From positions 1 through 39,700 of the forward strand of contig JACPFF010000025.1 in assembly GCA_016183065.1 (NCBI GenBank): 39,700 bases of DNA, in the 5' to 3' direction. The DNA is from Deltaproteobacteria bacterium (GTDB lineage Bacteria; UBA10199; GCA-002796325; JACPFF01). The notes beneath the pieces are model-generated. The model searched no databases. It was given only the letters and a program-made list of their open reading frames with translations, and was not told where the DNA came from. Shown here in pieces: positions 17,336-24,491 of the stretch; the stretch's first letter is position 1, and the number at the start of each line of letters is the position of its first letter. The translations under genes and the position numbers were made by a program.

Positions 17336-18073
17336 TCACGCAGGGAGAGCTTCTGAGAGAAATCGCACAATATGTGCATTGAGCGCGGCCTGTTCCCGAT
17401 CGAGCGTCACCACATGCAACGATTGTTCTAACACCACAAACCGTTTCGGGCCCTGCACGGCATCGAACAGCATGCGGGAACTCTCCCGCGGGACGGTCGC
17501 ATCGTGTCGCGCGTGAACAATGAGCAGAGGCGTGGTAATGCGCGACAACTGCGGCCAGATCGTTCGCTGCAATCGGGCCATTTCCAACACCGCCCGTGTG
17601 GGGAACCGATCATAGCCCATCGCCCGATACCGCGCACGCCCTATGGGATCGGCCACGGCACGGGCGTAGTCTTTTTTCCAGTAACGCCGAAACCGAAGAG
17701 GCGTCCAGCGCGCCAACGGCAACAAACAGCGGACCCCGCGGGAAAAACAGAGCGGTGCCGCCATGCAGACCATCCGTCGAATCCATGTCGGATGATCAAT
17801 GGCCAGCTTAAGGCCGAGAAGCCCGCCGAATGAAAGGCCGACCAGATCGATCGCCGTCGTTGCGGTCCGTTGTTGCAGATCACGGGCGACACGCACGACA
17901 TCCTGATACCATTCCTCCCATCGCAGGGACTCCATGGTCCGGATATCGGTGCCGTGTCCCAACAGCAGGGGATTGCCGACCGTCCAGCCGGCAGATTCCA
18001 GCGCCTGTTGTTGCGGTTGCAACTGCGCCGGCGCACCGGTCATCCCATGTATCAACAGGGCGGCACGAGACAT
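17336..18073 (-). CDS. Alpha/beta-hydrolase, Est30-like carboxylesterase
   Basis: A 245-residue cytosolic esterase of the alpha/beta-hydrolase fold, acting on short acyl esters by family. It has the oxyanion segment IHGMTGAPA, nucleophile elbow GLSFGG, acid segment HARHDATVP and a final SLHVVTLD with the histidine. This order and spacing match Est30/YvaK-type monoacylglycerol-like esterases. The start at 18073 (MSRAALLIHG) is chosen because the fold begins there; the frame extends upstream without support. Its gene ends 9 bp from repeat R4. Confidence 0.9.
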   Translation of the reverse strand: MSRAALLIHGMTGAPAQLQPQQQALESAGWTVGNPLLLGHGTDIRTMESLRWEEWYQDVVRVARDLQQRTATTAIDLVGLSFGGLLGLKLAIDHPTWIRRMVCMAAPLCFSRGVRCLLPLARWTPLRFRRYWKKDYARAVADPIGRARYRAMGYDRFPTRAVLEMARLQRTIWPQLSRITTPLLIVHARHDATVPRESSRMLFDAVQGPKRFVVLEQSLHVVTLDREQAALNAHIVRFLSEALPA

Positions 18074-18129
18074 GCCGGGGTTGTGCCACACGGCGGCCCA
18101 TCTGTCGACACAAGGAAACCGCACGAGCG

Positions 18130-18190
18130 GTCATCCCCGCAAAAGCGGGTCCTCTTGTGGCGCCCAGCTGGAACGCGGATGTGACGGCAC
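18130..18190. repeat. Dispersed REP-like element (VIPAKAG type)
   Basis: The sequence TCATCCCCGCAAAAGCGGGT contains a CCCGC-AAAA-GCGGG hairpin (18136-18149). It is the core of a widespread intergenic element in proteobacterial genomes whose plus-frame translation reads VIPAKAG, as here. It lies in the divergent gap between the esterase and the prenyl synthase. It is unrelated to repeats R1-R6. Ends are approximate. Confidence 0.6.
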
Positions 18191-18242
18191 ATCGTGCGGC
18201 ATCGTGATTGACGGAGCATGCAAGGCACACTATGCCCCCTCC

Positions 18243-19217
18243 ATGCAGCTCGATCAGATGCTTCTTCCGATCCGGGAAGACTTGGCCACCGTTGAGACCG
18301 TCATTCGCCATCGCTGTACGACATCGATCTCCACGATCACAGAAGTGGTCCATTATATCATCCAAAATGGGGGGAAACGGTTTCGTCCGGCATTGACGAT
18401 CCTGGCGGCCAGACTTGCCGGGTATGTGGGTGATGCCGCGGCACAGGTCGGCGCGGCCATGGAGATGGTCCATACCGCATCACTCCTTCACGATGATGTG
18501 GTCGATAATGCCCCCACGCGGCGCGGGCGGCCCTCGACCAATGCCAAATGGGGGAATCAGATCAGCGTGCTGGTCGGCGATTTTTTCTGGTGCAAGGCCT
18601 GCGAGATCATCGTCGATCTGGGGCAACACCGCATCTTGCGGGCCATTACCGATGCGGTCGTCGGCACCACCGAGGGCGAGGTCCTCGAACTGATCAAGAG
18701 TAACGACATCAGCATCAGTGAAGAGGAATATCTCAAAATCATCGCCCACAAGACCGCAAAACTCCTGGCCTGCTCGTGCCATGTGGGGGCCATGCTCGGC
18801 GGTGTCTCAGAGACGCTCGAACACGCGGTCCAACGATACGGCTTTGATCTCGGTATGGCCTTTCAACTCGCCGATGACGCGCTCGATTATGTGTCGGATG
18901 AAGATCGCTTCGGCAAATCGCGCGGCACAGATCTCCGTGAGGGACGGATGACCTTGCCGCTCATTATTGCCCTGCAGCGCTGCGACGCCCGTGAACAATC
19001 GCTGATCAAGGAGGCCCTGCTCGCGCAGACGCTACGAGACGACCAGCTCGCGGAAGTCCTGCAGATCCTCGACCGGAGCGGCGGCATGGCCTACACTCAG
19101 GAAAAGACCCTGACCTACGTCGAACGCGCCAAATCCCACCTCGCCCCCTTCAAACACTCCCTCGAAAAGGCGGCACTCTTCCAACTCGCCGATTACGTCA
19201 CCACGCGGGACATGTGA
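18243..19217 (+). CDS. ispB: Polyprenyl (octaprenyl-type) diphosphate synthase
   Basis: A 324-residue trans-isoprenyl diphosphate synthase that extends allylic diphosphate chains, probably for the quinone side chain, with FPP as primer. It has GGKRFRPAL (about 43-51), the first Asp-rich motif DDVVDNAPTRRGRPS (residues 84-88) and the second DDALDYVSDE near the C-terminal half. Two residues before DDVVD are LH after S, with small/bulky side chains consistent with long-chain products, but chain length is inferred. The start at 18243 is chosen from the family N-terminus; upstream open frame covers the hydrolase gap. It is paired in the window with the short-chain IspA (20577-21467). Confidence 0.92.
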   Translation: MQLDQMLLPIREDLATVETVIRHRCTTSISTITEVVHYIIQNGGKRFRPALTILAARLAGYVGDAAAQVGAAMEMVHTASLLHDDVVDNAPTRRGRPSTNAKWGNQISVLVGDFFWCKACEIIVDLGQHRILRAITDAVVGTTEGEVLELIKSNDISISEEEYLKIIAHKTAKLLACSCHVGAMLGGVSETLEHAVQRYGFDLGMAFQLADDALDYVSDEDRFGKSRGTDLREGRMTLPLIIALQRCDAREQSLIKEALLAQTLRDDQLAEVLQILDRSGGMAYTQEKTLTYVERAKSHLAPFKHSLEKAALFQLADYVTTRDM

Positions 19218-19378
19218 AACGATTCATTACGATCCGCAAACGGAACAATGGAATGCTTGCACGCCTCTCTGTTCTTCGGCGCAGCCTGCTTGACAAGGAA
19301 CTGAAAAACACGCTCAGCACCTATCTCAATTCGATGATCGGATTTGCCAAAATTGCGTCGGCTTGGGCATTCCGGTGA
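19214..19378 (+). pseudogene. 54-codon fragment resembling a reverse-transcriptase C-terminus (weak)
   Basis: An open frame starting with GTG in the overlap of the prenyl synthase stop encodes 54 basic residues and ends at TGA in the gap before the RuBisCO-like gene. Its last stretch, LNSMIGFAKIASAWAFR, fits the pattern (I/L)NS-x-x-G-x-x-K near the end of group II intron/diversity-generating retroelement type reverse transcriptases, remembered as INSYLGxxKH. The match is short and nothing else of such an enzyme is nearby. It could equally be a chance frame. Confidence 0.25.
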
Positions 19379-19379
19379 T

Positions 19380-20570
19380 CTACACGTGAAGTTGTGTCCA
19401 CACCTCGCGGATGCTGCGGGCGCCGGCGCGGGGGCCTTCGGCGTGGCCAAAAACGCCGCGGCCGGCGATGAAACCGAAATCGACATGCCCGACCTGTTGC
19501 GCAACGTGCGCGAGAGTCTGTGCAGAATCACTACCTCCCGGGATGGGAAGCGCGGGAGCAATGGCGCCAAGCGGTTCCAGACAGGCATGGATATTGGCAC
19601 GGACTTCATCGGGCGCGGTCTGCATGCGATCGCCAAACCCGGCAAAACCGATCATATCCGCGCCGGCGATGCGCATCAGCCTGGTCAGAAGCGCCGAGGC
19701 AATGCCACCTTGTGGCCGTCGCGTCAATACTGCGACACCGGCAAAGTGCGCCATGACCGGCACGCCACTCACGCGCCGCAACGCACGCAACGCCGAGAGA
19801 CCGGTCCACACCGGACTGATCATCACCGCCGTTGCGCCGGCACGTTCGGCGATATGGCATTGTTCGGGGATCCGGTCCACTTCGTCGATACAGTTGGCGA
19901 TGAACCCCTTCCGTTCGCCCGTGAGTTGCTCGGCGCGCTGCCGGCGTTCTGACACACATGTCACGCGCCCGCGCAATGTCGACCACGATGTATCGGCCTG
20001 CATCTCGTCGTCTTTGGCCATATCGAGGCCACCACACCACGCCTCAAAGGCCAATGCCGCAAAATCGGCGGGCGAGAGTCCGAGGTTGGGTTTCACCACG
20101 CCGATAAAAAACGGGCGTTCATGAATCTGCAATTGTTCGCGCACACCATGGAGACCGAACTGAGGCCCGGCAAACTCGGCAAGATAACCCGCCGGAAAGG
20201 TGATATCGAGCAGTGTGATTGCGGCAACCCCTGGGGCATAAAAGGTCCCCTCTCCAGCCGCCGCCACGAGCAGGTTCGGCAGACGCGCGCCAAAATTGCG
20301 ATGCGGATGCGCGATCTCCACCAGCCACCGGCCTTGGGCAACGTCACCCACCGGTTCCAGGCGAATGACCTTCGCGCCAAAACGTTCACGAAGGTCCTCG
20401 ACCACCCCAACACGCTGCCACATGGCGGTACTCTGCTCGGCACAGAGCCCTGCAACGGCCTTGCGCGGATCGATCGTTGGGACGAATTCATAGAGAAAGC
20501 GCAGATACGCCGGCTGATCCAACTGCGACCACTCGGCGAAGAAAGCGGGGATGTCGTAGTCGGTCACCAT
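19380..20570 (-). CDS. RuBisCO-like protein (form IV)
   Basis: A 396-residue RuBisCO large-chain fold protein. RuBisCO equivalents seen: KPNLGLSPADF with Lys160 (position of Lys175) but Asn162 in place of Lys177; GGLDMAKDDEM with the carbamylation Lys186 and metal ligands Asp188/Glu189 kept; PGGSDS near the C-terminus; and GRGVFGHAEGP. The loop-6 lysine region reads GFAGFGDRM with no lysine. Loss of these residues excludes bona fide carboxylation and places it in form IV; the KPNxGLSP, AKDDEM, GFGDRM and PGGSDSA patterns resemble the 'Photo' clade of Chlorobium, whose reaction is not settled. It is the last gene of the xseA-xseB-ispA operon, 6 bp after ispA, where dxs is often found. Substrate not assignable. 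Confidence 0.9.
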   Translation of the reverse strand: MVTDYDIPAFFAEWSQLDQPAYLRFLYEFVPTIDPRKAVAGLCAEQSTAMWQRVGVVEDLRERFGAKVIRLEPVGDVAQGRWLVEIAHPHRNFGARLPNLLVAAAGEGTFYAPGVAAITLLDITFPAGYLAEFAGPQFGLHGVREQLQIHERPFFIGVVKPNLGLSPADFAALAFEAWCGGLDMAKDDEMQADTSWSTLRGRVTCVSERRQRAEQLTGERKGFIANCIDEVDRIPEQCHIAERAGATAVMISPVWTGLSALRALRRVSGVPVMAHFAGVAVLTRRPQGGIASALLTRLMRIAGADMIGFAGFGDRMQTAPDEVRANIHACLEPLGAIAPALPIPGGSDSAQTLAHVAQQVGHVDFGFIAGRGVFGHAEGPRAGARSIREVWTQLHV

Positions 20571-20576
20571 CGCACG

Positions 20577-21467
20577 TCACGACTTTCGTTCGATGATATA
20601 TCGCGCAAGCGCACGAAGCGGTGCGGCCCGCTCATCAAAGTCGGTCAAGGCGTCCACCGCCTCGGCACCCAGCGCATGCATCCGTGCCCGCGCCGCCTCG
20701 GCACCGAGCATCGCGGGATAGGTCGCTTTGTCACGCGCAAGGTCATTCCCTACCTTTTTTCCCAACATCTCGGTCGTCCCCTCGATCGCCAATAGATCAT
20801 CCGCAATCTGAAAAGCCAGTCCAATGGCCGCACCGTATCGACGCAGCGCTGCAACGGCGGGCCTCTCGGCCCTCGCCAATCGCGCACCACAGACCACCGC
20901 GGCCTGCAACAGCGCCCCGGTCTTGCAACGATGCACTTGCTCCACTTCCGGCAGCGTGAGCTGCCGATGTTCCGCCAGCATATCAAGTGCCTGACCGCCG
21001 ACCATGCCCGCGCCCCCCGCGGCCATGGCCACTTCGTGGATCACGACAACTAACACCTCGGGCGCCACGCAGGCGGCAACACTCGGCTCGGACAAGACGG
21101 CAAAGGCCTCGGTCAGCAGTGCATCGCCCGTCAGAATGGCCATGGCCTCCCCATAGACCTTGTGACTGGTCGGGCGCCCGCGTCGCAGATCATCGTTGTC
21201 CATGGCCGGGAGATCGTCGTGAATCAACGAATACGTATGAATCATTTCAAAGGCACAGGCACACGACAACACTGCTGCCGCGTCTCCACCAACGGCCTCG
21301 GCGGCCGCAGTGACCAAAATCGGACGGAGACGTTTTCCCCCGGCCGTCAGGCTGTACTGCATGGCCTCGCGCAGCCGCGTCGGCATCTCGGTGCACTGCG
21401 CCAGATGGGCCTCCATGGCCGCCTCGACGTACGTCTTTCGTTCCTGCAGATACGTCGCGAGATTCAT
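20577..21467 (-). CDS. ispA: Farnesyl/geranyl diphosphate synthase
   Basis: A 296-residue short-chain trans-prenyltransferase making FPP from IPP and DMAPP. It has GGKRLRP (43-49), the first Asp-rich motif DDLPAMDND (84-92), which is the long form typical of bacterial FPP synthases, and GNDLARDKATYP. The second Asp-rich motif reads DDLLAIEG, so its final Asp is Ala rather than the usual Asp. The start overlaps xseB as ATGA. The order xseA-xseB-ispA is a common bacterial operon. Length is normal. Confidence 0.95.
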   Translation of the reverse strand: MNLATYLQERKTYVEAAMEAHLAQCTEMPTRLREAMQYSLTAGGKRLRPILVTAAAEAVGGDAAAVLSCACAFEMIHTYSLIHDDLPAMDNDDLRRGRPTSHKVYGEAMAILTGDALLTEAFAVLSEPSVAACVAPEVLVVVIHEVAMAAGGAGMVGGQALDMLAEHRQLTLPEVEQVHRCKTGALLQAAVVCGARLARAERPAVAALRRYGAAIGLAFQIADDLLAIEGTTEMLGKKVGNDLARDKATYPAMLGAEAARARMHALGAEAVDALTDFDERAAPLRALARYIIERKS

Positions 21468-21730
21468 CGAGCACGACCCGAAGTCGTGGTATCATCGGTG
21501 AACGGCTCTGTGCGCATGTTTCCATCCGTATCGGCAATCAGTTGATCAATGCGACCCTTTGCGGCTTGGAGCATGGATTCACACAGACGGACCAACCGGG
21601 TCCCTTCTTCAAAGATCGTAAGCGATGCATCGAGTGAAAGATCGCCTTTTTCCAGTTGGCGTACATGCTGATCTAGCGCACTGAGCGCATCCTCGAACGT
21701 TTGATCTTCACCCTTTGTTGTTTTGGTCAT
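21464..21730 (-). CDS. xseB: Exodeoxyribonuclease VII small subunit
   Basis: An 88-residue subunit of exonuclease VII, which degrades single-stranded DNA in complex with XseA. It shows the conserved FEDALSALDQHVRQLEKGDL and LDASLTIFEEGTRLVRLCE helical hairpin. The start and stop overlap xseA and ispA by 4 bp each (ATGA), a tightly coupled arrangement. The acidic C-terminal extension (TEPFTDDTTTSGRAR) is variable in the family. Confidence 0.95.
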   Translation of the reverse strand: MTKTTKGEDQTFEDALSALDQHVRQLEKGDLSLDASLTIFEEGTRLVRLCESMLQAAKGRIDQLIADTDGNMRTEPFTDDTTTSGRAR

Positions 21731-23010
21731 ACTCTCTCCTTCACCGTCACCTTCAGTCCGCCTTCTGCAAAACGGACATGGAGTTGTTCGCCCGGCGCGA
21801 CATCTGCGGCTCGACGCACAGCCTTTCCGCGGACGGTATCTGTCACCACGGCATACCCCTTGGCCAACACGGCCAGCGGAGAAAGGTGCTGCAATTCACC
21901 AGCGAGTCCGCGCAAGCGTCCTTCGCCCTCACGCCATCGAGTACCCACAGCCTGCACCAACCGTTCGCGGCCATGGGCAATCTGCAACAGCAAATCCGGA
22001 AATCGGGCCGTTGGCGGTCGCAATCGCTGGTGGAGATCGTTCAAGACGTTGCGTCGCTCTTCCCACCAGCGTCGCAACGAAACGTTCAGCTGGTAACGCC
22101 GTTCTGCAACTTGCAGCAATAATTCCTGCTGATCGGGCACAACAACCTCCGCCGCGGCAGAGGGCGTCGGTGCACGCACATCCGCAACAAAATCGGCAAT
22201 GGTAAAATCGATCTCATGGCCCACCGCACTCACCACTGGGGTGCGGCACGCGAATATTGCACGAGCCACCACTTCCTCATTAAAGGCCCACAAATCCTCG
22301 ACTGACCCTCCACCGCGTCCCACAATAATCACATCACACGCACCATGGTGATCCAAATGTTCCAGTGCCGCAACAATCGTTGCTGCGGCGCCCTCGCCCT
22401 GCACTTTGGCCGGGGCCAAACGGATCGCGACGGCCGGAAAGCGCCGTTGCAACACCTTCAACATATCCTGAACCGCCGCACCCGTGGCTGCCGTGACAAT
22501 CCCGACGCGACGCGGAAAGGGTGGCAGTGGTTTTTTATGTCGCGCGTCGAAGAGCCCCTCGGCAGAGAGACGCTTCTTCAACTGCTCGAATGCCAGCTGC
22601 AGCGCACCAACGCCCTTTGGCTCTGCAGAATCGACCAAGAGACTGTATTTCCCCTGCGGTGGATAGAGATTGAGACGCCCATGACAGATCAGTGCCATCC
22701 CGTTTTCGATGGCAAACGAGAATTTCTGGTTCACGCCGCGAAAGACCACGGCTTCGATAATCGATTGCTCGTCCTTCAGGCGAAAAAACCAGTGCCCGGA
22801 GGAATGCGGACGAAAATTCGAGACTTCCCCCACCACCCAGACATCGGGATAGGCACCCTCGATCGCCAGCTTCAGCTGCGTGGTCAGCGCGGACACGGTC
22901 CAAATGTGCGGCGCCTGCGATGGCACGGGCTGGTCAGCAGGGATTGTCGCATTGCTCGCAGGAAGCGACGCAGTGAAATCGAGCGAAAACTGTCCGACCG
23001 GCGTCACCAT
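21727..23010 (-). CDS. xseA: Exodeoxyribonuclease VII large subunit
   Basis: A 427-residue catalytic subunit of exonuclease VII. An OB-fold is followed by the nuclease domain: VVGEVSNFRPHSSGHWFFRL (about 59-78), GVGALQLAFEQLKKRL, PRRVGIVTAATGAAVQDML, DVIIVGRGGGSVEDLWAFN and PVVSAVGHEIDFTIADFVAD. The conserved core starts near IWTVSALT; the first ~35 residues form an unusual Pro/Ala-rich lead, and no better start is visible downstream. It heads the operon xseA-xseB-ispA-RuBisCO-like protein. Its upstream region holds repeat R5 in reverse orientation. Confidence 0.95.
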   Translation of the reverse strand: MVTPVGQFSLDFTASLPASNATIPADQPVPSQAPHIWTVSALTTQLKLAIEGAYPDVWVVGEVSNFRPHSSGHWFFRLKDEQSIIEAVVFRGVNQKFSFAIENGMALICHGRLNLYPPQGKYSLLVDSAEPKGVGALQLAFEQLKKRLSAEGLFDARHKKPLPPFPRRVGIVTAATGAAVQDMLKVLQRRFPAVAIRLAPAKVQGEGAAATIVAALEHLDHHGACDVIIVGRGGGSVEDLWAFNEEVVARAIFACRTPVVSAVGHEIDFTIADFVADVRAPTPSAAAEVVVPDQQELLLQVAERRYQLNVSLRRWWEERRNVLNDLHQRLRPPTARFPDLLLQIAHGRERLVQAVGTRWREGEGRLRGLAGELQHLSPLAVLAKGYAVVTDTVRGKAVRRAADVAPGEQLHVRFAEGGLKVTVKERV

Positions 23011-23140
23011 ACGGTGGCTCTACCGAAGCCCCCCCCCAGACGCAAGAGGAACCTCGAACCGGGCGGAATCCTGCACGTGCGATGCGCGCTGCACAACGCG
23101 TCACCCCTTCCGACGTGTCGTGTCGGGAAAACTGCCACAA

Positions 23141-23403
23141 CTATTACAGGGGCTCACGTCGCCCCCCCAACGAGCCAAGCCCGTTGGGTCCCCCCCTCTC
23201 GCGCGCGGTGCGCGCTGGGGGACTGCCTCGTCCGCCCAGCTTCGCTCGGTGCCCGGACTCGGTCGTCGCCACTCCCCCCTCCAGCGGCAACGCCGGGTCA
23301 AGGCCCAGCTCTGCTGGGCCGCGAAGCAGAGTCGAAGACTGTGCGGAGTGTGATGGAGCCTCCCCTTCAACGCCGCGGTGCGGCTGGGTCGTGGGGCCCC
23401 ACT
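23141..23403 (-). repeat. Mosaic hairpin repeat, copy R5 (reverse orientation, longest)
   Basis: Read on the minus strand it holds almost every module: collapsed left-end palindrome GTGGGGCCCCAC, GCCGC-ACC-GCGGC, GGAGGCTCC, the CACAGTC-TTC-GACTCTG and GCCCAGC-AGA-GCTGGGC block, GGC-GTT-GCC, the CGACGACCGAGTCCGGG linker, a GAA-loop variant, the GCGCGC module, AACGGGC-TTG-GCTCGTT, and the AATAG tail. Compensatory changes against R1/R2 are noted in the findings. It fills the divergent gap between xseA and the gene at 23502. The rest of that gap (23011-23140 and 23404-23501) shows nothing recognisable beyond a ribosome site at 23489. Confidence 0.92.
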
Positions 23404-23501
23404 CCCTGCGAAGGATCTGTTGCCATCAAGACCCCACGACGGAAGAGATGCTAGCCAAGCACTGGACCCCCTGCGATGATTGAGATAAAGGAACTCCGCT
23501 A

Positions 23502-23732
23502 ATGAAAACGACATTCATCATTTTTAATACGCTCGTCAAACGGGGGACTCTTCAGGCGTATGCGCTAGGCGGAGCGACAGCGCTCCTCTTTTATGCAGAA
23601 CCAGCGACGACATATGATCGAGAACGCATCGGCATACTCTTGGAAGGGAAAGTGCCATTCGATCAAGACCTCCTTTTGGACATACTTTCTCGATACGATC
23701 TGACTGAGCGCTGGGAGAAAATGCATGGGTAA
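23502..23732 (+). pseudogene. Internally deleted AbiEii-like nucleotidyltransferase remnant
   Basis: A 76-residue frame. The N-terminus, LVKRGTLQAYALGGATALLF with YAEPATTYD, matches the start of a family of AbiEii-type or DUF-class nucleotidyltransferases, where a catalytic DLDVF-like segment follows. Here it jumps directly to RERIGILLEGKVPFDQDLLL and LSRYDLTERWEKM, which resemble the C-terminal end of the same family. About 100 middle residues, including the catalytic Asp pair, are missing without loss of frame. AAGGAACTCC precedes the start. It overlaps the next gene by 8 bp. An intact short protein with no catalysis is possible, but a deletion derivative fits better. Confidence 0.55.
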
Positions 23733-24042
23733 GTTTACAGTCTTTTTTCGCAGGAAAAAGGCTCGGCGGAGGCTCTTTGCACGGCTCCCTCTCGAGCAAA
23801 AGTTCCAAATGCTGTTGGAGATGCAACAAACGACGAGTGCCATCTTGCGCAGCAGGAACATCCACAGACCGCCATGGATGACGTTTGAGTTCTTCCAGGT
23901 GACAGCGGACGTGCCACATGTGGAACCTGAATGGATGACATGCCCCAGCACCATCGATCCTCCACCTGACATTTCCCATAGTTCTGATGCGCCAACGTAT
24001 GATAAGAGTTTCAACCGACACGCTTGGGACAATTTCAAATGA
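23725..24042 (+). CDS. Partner protein of the nucleotidyltransferase pair (hypothetical)
   Basis: A 105-residue basic protein overlapping the preceding gene. The N-terminal part (KARRRLFARLPLEQKFQML, then LEMQQTTSAILRSRN) resembles the small helical partner often encoded after AbiEii-like nucleotidyltransferases (family style KxxRRxLAxLPxEEKIxI...ILRAxG). The C-terminal ~50 residues after RPPWMTFEF are Pro/His-rich and not recognised. It overlaps the next start as ATGA, so the three genes form one unit. Function unknown. Confidence 0.55.
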   Translation: MGKFTVFFRRKKARRRLFARLPLEQKFQMLLEMQQTTSAILRSRNIHRPPWMTFEFFQVTADVPHVEPEWMTCPSTIDPPPDISHSSDAPTYDKSFNRHAWDNFK

Positions 24043-24473
24043 TCAAACATGCATGGACAACAATTTGCGAGAAAACGGTCACGGCTCAGGAAACAAATAA
24101 TATCTCGTTAGACATCTTGGAACATCTGCACATTCAGGCACCGACACCCCCCGAAGAAAGCAGGGGTATCATTCTCCCCGTACGTATTGAAATTGTATCT
24201 TTATGGTATCGTGACCAGAATACCCCTGGAAAAAATGGAGAGGCCCGCATCCGACTCGAGATTCCCGACCACGAAACTCGAACGCTGATATTGGTGATCG
24301 ATCTGACGCAACACCTCCGAATGAGAACGCGAGCACGCCTGAACACACTGCCGATACCGAAACAGATCAATGATTACTATTTTTTTGTGACAGAGCTGAA
24401 ACAAGAGAACACCTGGTTAGAAGTCGCTCGTGTGCCACTGCACGTCGAGGCCGTATTCACTTCACTGCAATAG
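24039..24473 (+). CDS. Hypothetical protein (third gene of the 23.5-24.5 kb unit)
   Basis: A 144-residue soluble protein without signal or membrane segment. Beta-rich blocks (ICEKTVTAQETNNISLDIL, ILPVRIEIVSLWYRD, ARIRLEIPDHETRTLILV, YYFFVTELKQENTWLEVARV) suggest a small sandwich domain, somewhat like DUF6941-type 'cargo' proteins of unknown role; I am not sure of that family. The start at 24039 is preferred because it forms an ATGA overlap with the previous gene; an ATG 15 bp upstream is possible. Confidence 0.55.
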   Translation: MIKHAWTTICEKTVTAQETNNISLDILEHLHIQAPTPPEESRGIILPVRIEIVSLWYRDQNTPGKNGEARIRLEIPDHETRTLILVIDLTQHLRMRTRARLNTLPIPKQINDYYFFVTELKQENTWLEVARVPLHVEAVFTSLQ

Positions 24474-24491
24474 GTATTTCCGGTCAGACCC

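Noticed and set aside
18130-18190. Seventh copy of the R1-R6 family
   Set aside because: Its CCCGC-AAAA-GCGGG hairpin and VIPAKAG frame belong to a different common element and share no linkers with R1-R6.
19380-20570. True CO2-fixing RuBisCO
   Set aside because: The Lys177 equivalent is Asn162 and the loop-6 lysine is missing, which rules out ordinary carboxylation.
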